Assembly: GCA_946997275.1 (NCBI GenBank)
Contig: CAMPUN010000081.1
Coordinates: forward strand, 1 to 6,079
DNA: 6,079 nucleotides
Direction: 5' to 3'
From: an uncultured Porphyromonas sp.
Lineage (GTDB): Bacteria; Bacteroidota; Bacteroidia; Bacteroidales; Porphyromonadaceae
Each line of letters opens with the position of its first letter. Positions within the stretch are counted from its first letter, which is position 1. A program made the position numbers and the translations under genes. Shown here in pieces: positions 1 through 4,604 of this stretch. The notes under the pieces were generated by a model. The model was not told the origin of the DNA. It did no database searches and worked only from the letters and a program-made list of their open reading frames with translations.

Positions 1-14
1 AGAATGAAATGAGA

Positions 15-44
15 CTTCGGAAGAAGCGAATCAAAGTTCCGAAG
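15..44. repeat. 8-bp perfect inverted repeat (hairpin)
   Basis: CTTCGGAA at 15-22 is the exact reverse complement of TTCCGAAG at 37-44, with a 14-nt loop. Read on the minus strand, the second arm is followed by a pyrimidine-rich tail (TCTCATTTCATTCT), so this could be a secondary terminator for the comB transcript. The stem is short and the tail is not a clean T-run, so the terminator role is weakly supported. Confidence 0.4.
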
Positions 45-56
45 AATTGGGTTGTC

Positions 57-88
57 TCTCCGTGGAGATTAGCAGATCTCCACGGAGA
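57..88 (-). terminator. Candidate terminator hairpin after comB
   Basis: The arms at 57-69 and 76-88 (TCTCCGTGGAGAT and its exact complement) form a perfect 13-bp stem with a 6-nt loop, TAGCAG. On the minus strand it begins 77 bp past the comB stop codon, a plausible place to end the comB transcript. There is no clear T-run on either side, so it may stabilise or process the RNA rather than act as an intrinsic terminator. Each arm is itself nearly palindromic (CTCC-GT-GGAG), so alternative folds are possible. Confidence 0.5.
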
Positions 89-90
89 AA

Positions 91-108
91 TTCCTCGATT
101 TCCTCGAT
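91..108. repeat. 9-bp tandem repeat, two copies
   Basis: TTCCTCGAT occurs twice head to tail, at 91-99 and 100-108, without mismatches. It lies between the 57-88 hairpin and the comB stop codon. With only two copies it may be a chance duplication or replication slippage. No function is evident. Confidence 0.5.
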
Positions 109-164
109 AGTACCGTCTATGAACTCATTCTGAGTAAAGCGTTAGACCTGCTGAGGGCAGCGGT

Positions 165-887
165 TTAAACATAGAGCTGTCCAGCTTCGTTGAGCGTGGG
201 AATGTGTATCGAGCTGTCTTGCTCGAGGCAGAGACGTAAGCTCTCGGGGTAGCCACGCTGTATCAGACGCTGGTTGTGATCGCAATTGTAGAGGTAGTCG
301 TAGAGATGCGCCCGGTGCTCGCGGTAAAGCTCCAGTGCCGTGCGGCTACTGTCGGTGAGTCGGTAGGTTGTGCCCAGCTCCTCTAGCTTGTTTAGGAGCG
401 CTGCGCCGTAGAGCGTGTCCTCGATGCAGAAGCTGTTTTGCCAGCCAGAAGCGAGCACCGTCACGGCACGCCCCGAAGCTTGGCAATGACGCGCCACGGC
501 GGTGAGATTGCTAAAAGCGCCTACGATGATCTCCGCTGCGCCAGCCTCCCGAGCAGCATGAATGGCTTGGGTTCCGTTGGTCGTCGTGAATACGATGCTA
601 CGTCCGCCGATCCGCTCAGCGGTAAATTCGGAGGGGTCGTTGCCCAGGTCAGCCCACGGACAACGCATCGCATTACGCTCGGCAGCTACCACGTAGCCCT
701 TGCCGAGGAAGCTCTCCGCCTCCTCGGTCGTCGCCACGGGAATGATCTCCTTAGCGCCATGGTCAAAGGCTGCCACCATCGAGGTGCCAGCACGCAGTAT
801 GTCCACCACGACCACCACGCTGTCCTCCTGATGGTAGTAAGGGTAGAGCGCAGGGCAAGGACAAATGTCAAAAGTCACTTCTCTCAT
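165..887 (-). CDS. comB: Probable 2-phosphosulfolactate phosphatase (ComB family)
   Basis: This 240-residue protein has the length and motifs of the ComB family (COG2045). Known members are Mg2+-dependent phosphatases that convert (R)-2-phospho-3-sulfolactate to 3-sulfolactate and phosphate, a step of coenzyme M synthesis in methanogens. Visible motifs, in order, are VVVVVDILRAGTS (about 24-36), AAERNAMRCPWADLGNDP (about 68-85), TTTNGTQA (101-108) and LASGWQNSFCIEDTLYGA (about 145-162). Together these cover the conserved core from start to end, so the gene looks intact. No signal peptide or membrane segment is seen, so it should be cytoplasmic. The ATG at 887 is chosen because MREVTFDICP fits the family N-terminus and lies just after the upstream gene's stop (gap 16 bp), which suggests co-transcription and possible translational coupling. 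Bacteroidota are not known to make coenzyme M, so the physiological substrate is uncertain; sulfolactate or another phosphorylated sulfonate is an inference. Confidence 0.9.
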   Translation of the reverse strand: MREVTFDICPCPALYPYYHQEDSVVVVVDILRAGTSMVAAFDHGAKEIIPVATTEEAESFLGKGYVVAAERNAMRCPWADLGNDPSEFTAERIGGRSIVFTTTNGTQAIHAAREAGAAEIIVGAFSNLTAVARHCQASGRAVTVLASGWQNSFCIEDTLYGAALLNKLEELGTTYRLTDSSRTALELYREHRAHLYDYLYNCDHNQRLIQRGYPESLRLCLEQDSSIHIPTLNEAGQLYV

Positions 888-903
888 AAATGTGTCTGCT
901 CGT

Positions 904-3111
904 TTATAGTTTAATGATGACCTCTTCGGAGTCTAAGTCTAGCAGTCGCATCACTCTAGCAATGCGATCGATGATTGCGATGCGACTGTGATTGACATAG
1001 ATAAAAAGGCACTCCTCGTCAATCTCTTTGAGTTCTTCGCAAAACTTATTGTCTAATGTCTTGAACCACCACTTGTAGTCTGGATTGGAGTGCTCATGTA
1101 TCTCCTTTCTCAACTCTTTCCAAGGAATAAACGCATTGGACTTGCCAAAGGTCTCAAGTTGATTACTGAGGAGTAGGGCACTCGCTCGTGGGTCACCTTC
1201 TAAGATCTGCTTGAAGAAGATGAGCAATGCCTCTCGCCATGTTTTGGTTGGAAAGGACTCGCCAAAGAGCACGATCTCTTTTGGTTTGCGTTTAGGTAGG
1301 ATTGTCGGATCAGACTCCAGTGGGTAGAAGAGCATCTCTGCCGTCTGCTTGTCGGCGTCTCTCCAATTGTTAGCCAGCTTGTATTTATCGGGCAGTGCGA
1401 AGGTGTCTAGGAAGAGACTGATCATACGATTCTGATGGTCGAGGATGCTCTCCTCACACCACTGCTCGTACTGACAGATTTCTTTGCCGTATAGTATGGT
1501 CGAAATGGAGAGTCGTGCCTTCTTGTCCGCAAAAGACTTATTGCCCATCTCACTATTGAACTCCGTGAGTATGAGGTTGCCGATGTTGTGCAAGTAGTGC
1601 TGGTGCACCTCCTCAGCCTTCTCCTCGCCCAGCTCGGAGCACCACACCTCGTTGAGCGTCTGCGGCATAATGTGCTCGATGGTGATGGCCTTATCCTTAA
1701 AGGAAACTGCCACCTTGGTGTGTTGCTCCTCCATCTTGCCTAGGATGAACTTACTATAGCTCCGCAGATCCTTGTAAAAAGCGATGCGCTCCAACGTATC
1801 TCGCACCTCCTTGTCATTGGGAAGACGGAGCTGGTAGAATTGGTTGGTTAAAACGTCCATGAGCGAAGTTTGCTGATTCGCTATGGCTGGAAGGTAAGAG
1901 GTCAGTAGGGGAATGTTCATATTCTCTCCGATAGTCAAGCTTAGGACACGTCGACGAATCAGATAGGTACGTATGCTCTTTAGGGTCTCTATCAGCAGGG
2001 CACCACTGATGGTGGTCGCTGGAGCCTTGGCTTGATACATGTGCAGTAACTCCAGGACTACAGGCTTAAAGGCTTCGCTCGTGATGTCTTCGAAGATGTT
2101 GCGCAGGAGCTCTCGGATGGTCTCGCTGTCCGCCGTCGCGTCCTCGTAGTGCGATGGGTCTATGATGCTTAGGTAGCACGGCACATAGGACTGTATATCC
2201 TTTATAAAGGAGTCTCGGCTGGTGAAGGTCTGCTCGACAAACTCTTTGAACTGGTAGTACAGCTCTTTGGTATTGTTGTCATTGACCACCTTGTAGGGCT
2301 TCTTGTCCCGGCACTGGAGGTAGTCGCGAAAGAACTTAGAGAGATAAGCTTCTCCCAGTGGTTGCTCTATCTTAGGCTGCCACACCTCATCATAAGCTTT
2401 AGTCTGCTCCTTGCTAGGCATCCCGAGCAGGATGTAGTTTCGGATAAGGTCCGACAGGGTGAGGGGCTTGCCGAGTGAATTAAGCGTCTCAAAGATGACC
2501 TGTGGGTCCTCGCCCTTGTAGGGTCGCTCATCAAGTAAGATGGTGACCACGTTGATCCGCTGTAGAGCTGTGATGAAGTGCCGTATGGTAAGCCCCTCGA
2601 TCTGCAGCTTAGGTGTCAAGAGCTTGATGAAGAGCTTGTAGGCGTTGGTTACCTTGCCCGGGACTTTTTCCTCATCGCCTCTCACCAATGCTCGATAAGC
2701 TTCGAAGTCTGCCGTGACTTGCTTGAGCTTGACACGATCTTCAAATGAAGAGTTGCTACTGGTTAGCAATGTATTGGTTATGCTTGCCCTCTCTTGTGGA
2801 TCAGTGGCGAGGTCGCGCAGAGCAATGCAGAAGAGGAGCGATGTGGTGAGTCGCTGCTGTCCGTCGATGATGACATTAAGATTGATAAAGGAGGCCGTCG
2901 GCTCTGACTTGTAGACGAGAGTCCCGAAGAAGTGTGCTTGCTTATCTTTCTGCTTGGGGTCTAGCTCGGAGCGAACTAGTCTCATGACATCATCGAAGAA
3001 ACGATATATCTGCTCCTTCTGCCAGGAGTAAGCTCTCTGGTAAGGAGGTATAAAGAATAGAGAGGTGTCGGGACTAAGAGCGTTGAAAATGGAAGTATCT
3101 GATGCCTTCAT
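904..3111 (-). CDS. DUF262-DUF1524 fusion protein, GmrSD/BrxU-type modification-dependent nuclease
   Basis: This 735-residue protein fuses the two modules of GmrSD-type proteins. Known relatives (GmrSD, BrxU, SspE) couple NTP hydrolysis to cleavage or nicking of phage or modified DNA. The N-terminal DUF262 (ParB/Srx-like) part has IPPYQRAYSW (21-30), DGQQRLTT (83-90) and FETLNSLGKPLTLSDLIRN (207-225). The DUF1524 HNH-like nuclease part has EHIMPQ (479-484) and NIGNLILTEFNSEMGNKSF (509-527), including the expected His480 and Asn512. Residues about 605-735 form a further C-terminal domain that begins KRKPKEIVLFGESF; I cannot name it. All core motifs are intact. The longest frame starts at a GTG at 3165 (753 residues), but that codon lies in a terminator stem. 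The ATG at 3111 gives MKASDTSIFNAL, the usual start of DUF262 proteins, so it is preferred. No methylase, Brx or Ssp partner is visible. The target modification is unknown. Confidence 0.88.
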   Translation of the reverse strand: MKASDTSIFNALSPDTSLFFIPPYQRAYSWQKEQIYRFFDDVMRLVRSELDPKQKDKQAHFFGTLVYKSEPTASFINLNVIIDGQQRLTTSLLFCIALRDLATDPQERASITNTLLTSSNSSFEDRVKLKQVTADFEAYRALVRGDEEKVPGKVTNAYKLFIKLLTPKLQIEGLTIRHFITALQRINVVTILLDERPYKGEDPQVIFETLNSLGKPLTLSDLIRNYILLGMPSKEQTKAYDEVWQPKIEQPLGEAYLSKFFRDYLQCRDKKPYKVVNDNNTKELYYQFKEFVEQTFTSRDSFIKDIQSYVPCYLSIIDPSHYEDATADSETIRELLRNIFEDITSEAFKPVVLELLHMYQAKAPATTISGALLIETLKSIRTYLIRRRVLSLTIGENMNIPLLTSYLPAIANQQTSLMDVLTNQFYQLRLPNDKEVRDTLERIAFYKDLRSYSKFILGKMEEQHTKVAVSFKDKAITIEHIMPQTLNEVWCSELGEEKAEEVHQHYLHNIGNLILTEFNSEMGNKSFADKKARLSISTILYGKEICQYEQWCEESILDHQNRMISLFLDTFALPDKYKLANNWRDADKQTAEMLFYPLESDPTILPKRKPKEIVLFGESFPTKTWREALLIFFKQILEGDPRASALLLSNQLETFGKSNAFIPWKELRKEIHEHSNPDYKWWFKTLDNKFCEELKEIDEECLFIYVNHSRIAIIDRIARVMRLLDLDSEEVIIKL

Positions 3112-3152
3112 CGGATGGATTAGCGAATTGGTAGGAGAGTTGGTTGTATTGT

Positions 3153-3198
3153 CAAAGCCCTCCACGAGTGAGGGTGAGTTGCTCAGTGGAGGGCTTTG
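3153..3198. terminator. Bidirectional intrinsic terminator after gcvT
   Basis: CAAAGCCCTCCAC (3153-3165) and its exact reverse complement GTGGAGGGCTTTG (3186-3198) form a perfect 13-bp GC-rich stem with a 20-nt loop (3166-3185). The stem foot is AAAGCCC/GGGCTTT, so either strand carries a short T-run at its 3' side. It lies 36 bp past the gcvT stop codon on the minus strand and should end the gcvT transcript. It also separates gcvT from the downstream GmrSD-type gene, whose longest-frame GTG start (3165) falls inside the stem. Confidence 0.8.
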
Positions 3199-3234
3199 CT
3201 TAGCGTGCTGCTTGTAGCTTAGCGCAGCGTGTGA

Positions 3235-4326
3235 TTACTTGCGGAAGGGGGGCTTGACCACCTTAGCCTCGAGGTTACGCTTGCGGACGGCGATGTAGAT
3301 CTTGCTGTCTATCTTGCTGTACTCCGTAGAGACGTAGCCCATACCGATGCCAATCTTGAGTGCGGGAGACATAGTACCAGAGGTGACGACGCCGATCTTC
3401 TCACCAGCCTCGTTGACTATGTCGTAGTGCTGACGGGGGATGCCCTTGTCGACCATCTCAAAGGCAACGAGCTTGCGCGTTACGCCCTCAGCCTTCTGCT
3501 TGAGTAGAGCCTCACGGCCCACGAGGTCGGGCTTATTGTCCGTGAGCTTGGTGATCCAGCCTAGGCCACTCTCTAGTGCTGTGTGCTGATCGTCGATATC
3601 ATTGCCGTAGAGGCAGAAACCAGCCTCCAGACGGAGCGTATCGCGTGCACCCAGACCAGCTGGCATGATGCCCTCGGGCTTGCCAGCCTCAAAGATAGCG
3701 TCCCAGATCTTGTCGGCATACTGAGGGAAGAAGTAAAGCTCGAAGCCTCCGCAACCCGTGTAGCCCGTATTAGAGATGATCACGTTGGGGCAGTCTGCGA
3801 AGGTACCCACCTTAAAGTGGTAGTAAGGGATGTCGAGTAGATTGATGTCCGTCAGACGCTGCAGTACTTGGGTAGCCTTCGGGCCCTGTACGGCTAGCTG
3901 TCCGACCTTTGCGGAGCCATCCTCTAGGTCAGCGCCCATATCGTTTTGCTTGAGGCACCACGCCCAGTCCTTGACCACGTTGGCAGCGTTGGGTACGAGC
4001 ATATACTTGTCCTCCTCGTAGCGATATACGAGGAAGTCGTCTAGTAGTGTGCCTTGCTCTGTCGTGAAGCAGCTGTACTGTATCTGACCCACCTCCAGCT
4101 TGGAGGCATCGTTGCTAGATACTTTCTGTAGGAATTCGAGAGCCTTCGGTCCCTTGACCCAAAACTCTCCCATGTGTGACACGTCAAAGACGCCGACGCC
4201 GTTGATCACATTCATATGCTCCTCAAGGATTCCCGTAGGATACTCGATAGGCATATTGTAGCCTGCGAAGTCGTGCATCTTAGCACCCAGTGCTATGTGA
4301 CGCTCTGTAAATGGAGTAGTCTTCAT
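3235..4326 (-). CDS. gcvT: Aminomethyltransferase, glycine cleavage system T protein
   Basis: This 363-residue protein is a full-length GcvT. It transfers the methylene group from the aminomethyl-lipoyl arm of GcvH to tetrahydrofolate, giving 5,10-methylene-tetrahydrofolate and ammonia. It acts in the cytoplasm with GcvP, GcvH and the L protein. Visible family motifs are [17 protein letters not shown] (about 44-60), DDFLVYR with the conserved Asp pair (96-102), LAVQGPKA (144-151), [14 protein letters not shown] (186-199) with the substrate-site Glu196, [20 protein letters not shown] (224-243) and [10 protein letters not shown] (314-323). The ATG at 4326 gives [17 protein letters not shown], the normal N-terminus. 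The common GYTGE motif reads GYTGC here; the later conserved Glu is retained, so activity is expected. No gcvH or gcvP is nearby, so the gene appears monocistronic, read from a promoter at 4387-4413 and ended by the hairpin at 3153-3198. Confidence 0.97.
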   Translation of the reverse strand: MKTTPFTERHIALGAKMHDFAGYNMPIEYPTGILEEHMNVINGVGVFDVSHMGEFWVKGPKALEFLQKVSSNDASKLEVGQIQYSCFTTEQGTLLDDFLVYRYEEDKYMLVPNAANVVKDWAWCLKQNDMGADLEDGSAKVGQLAVQGPKATQVLQRLTDINLLDIPYYHFKVGTFADCPNVIISNTGYTGCGGFELYFFPQYADKIWDAIFEAGKPEGIMPAGLGARDTLRLEAGFCLYGNDIDDQHTALESGLGWITKLTDNKPDLVGREALLKQKAEGVTRKLVAFEMVDKGIPRQHYDIVNEAGEKIGVVTSGTMSPALKIGIGMGYVSTEYSKIDSKIYIAVRKRNLEAKVVKPPFRK

Positions 4327-4386
4327 AATGGTATGATGTTATTGATTGATCAGTATTGAATTAGTGAGCTAAGCTCGTTCGCCCCC

Positions 4387-4413
4387 CAAAGATAGTGAAA
4401 ATGGAGATACCAA
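4387..4413 (-). promoter_or_regulatory. Candidate gcvT promoter (Bacteroidota type)
   Basis: On the minus strand, 4394-4387 reads TATCTTTG, a full match to the Bacteroidota -7 element TAnnTTTG. A TTG at 4413-4411, 16 nt upstream, is a possible but slightly close -33 element. The predicted transcript would start near 4380, giving a leader of roughly 55 nt before the gcvT ATG. I saw no glycine-riboswitch core in that leader. Confidence 0.6.
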
Positions 4414-4454
4414 CCCTTTAGAAGCAAAAAACTAGGAGGCAGAAAGCGCTCGAA

Positions 4455-4467
4455 ATGTGTGGCGCAT
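4455..4467. promoter_or_regulatory. Imperfect 13-bp palindrome, possible operator
   Basis: ATGTGTGGCGCAT is a near-palindrome (ATGTG pairs with CGCAT with one G-T style mismatch). It matches the perfect palindrome at 4539-4551 in 10 of 13 positions, and both are preceded by a TCGAA sequence a few bases upstream. It lies about 60 bp upstream of the predicted gcvT -7 element. An operator role is inference. Confidence 0.3.
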
Positions 4468-4538
4468 GGAGAGCTCTACGCTCAGACTCTTCTAAGGTTG
4501 AGACCTATGCGACAGAAGGACCGATACTTTCGAAGTGT

Positions 4539-4551
4539 ATGTGTCACACAT
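4539..4551. promoter_or_regulatory. Perfect 13-bp palindrome, possible operator of the receptor gene
   Basis: ATGTGTCACACAT is a perfect palindrome around C4545. It occupies the place where a -33 element would be expected for the TACCTTTG promoter at 4569-4576; no TTTG is found there. That placement suits a regulator-binding site, either for an activator replacing the -33 contact or for a repressor. It is not a canonical Crp site, which has six bases between TGTGA and TCACA. Confidence 0.4.
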
Positions 4552-4568
4552 CGTTAACATCTTTGGAG

Positions 4569-4576
4569 TACCTTTG
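4569..4576 (+). promoter_or_regulatory. Candidate -7 promoter element of the TonB-dependent receptor gene
   Basis: TACCTTTG matches the Bacteroidota -7 consensus TAnnTTTG at every fixed base and lies 28 bp before the ATG at 4605. The predicted leader is about 20 nt. No good -33 TTTG lies 19-21 nt upstream, where the palindrome 4539-4551 is found instead. Confidence 0.55.
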
Positions 4577-4604
4577 CGAGTGAAATCAATCATCTCAAAC
4601 TCGT

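Larger units (their letters stand above)
1..164. other. Unassigned left-edge region, downstream of comB
   Basis: No gene is supported here. The stretch holds two perfect hairpins (15-44 and 57-88), a 9-bp tandem repeat (91-108) and a 7-bp inverted repeat AGAATGA (1-7) / TCATTCT (125-131) that brackets both hairpins. The left repeat touches the window edge, so its true length is unknown. The minus strand is open over about 35 codons from about 140 down to about 34 but has no usable start codon. A 33-codon plus-strand frame from an ATG at 9 to a TAG at 108-110 resembles nothing I recognise. The likeliest role is the 3' untranslated and terminator region of the comB transcript. A small mobile repeat is an alternative. 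Confidence 0.4.

Noticed and set aside
438..914. 158-codon open frame on the plus strand, opposite comB
   Set aside because: It lies almost wholly antisense to a gene with a full set of ComB motifs. Its product is rich in Arg, His and Ser, with no recognisable domain, as expected for the shadow of a GC-rich gene.
3126..3155. E. coli-type promoter (TTGACA then TACCAA) ahead of the GmrSD-type gene
   Set aside because: TTGACA is present on the minus strand at 3155-3150, but the -10 match is only half the consensus, and Bacteroidota sigma factors do not use this promoter type.
3583..4021. Two plus-strand open frames opposite gcvT
   Set aside because: Both are antisense to well-conserved gcvT motifs, have no promoter or domain, and overlap each other slightly. 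They are shadows.
4539..4551. Crp/Fnr-family site
   Set aside because: The palindrome has one central base, whereas the Crp consensus has six bases between TGTGA and TCACA, so the spacing is wrong.
4327..4604. Glycine riboswitch ahead of gcvT
   Set aside because: GGAGAG occurs at 4469-4474, but it is on the strand opposite to gcvT and upstream of its promoter. The conserved downstream core of the glycine aptamer is not seen on either strand.
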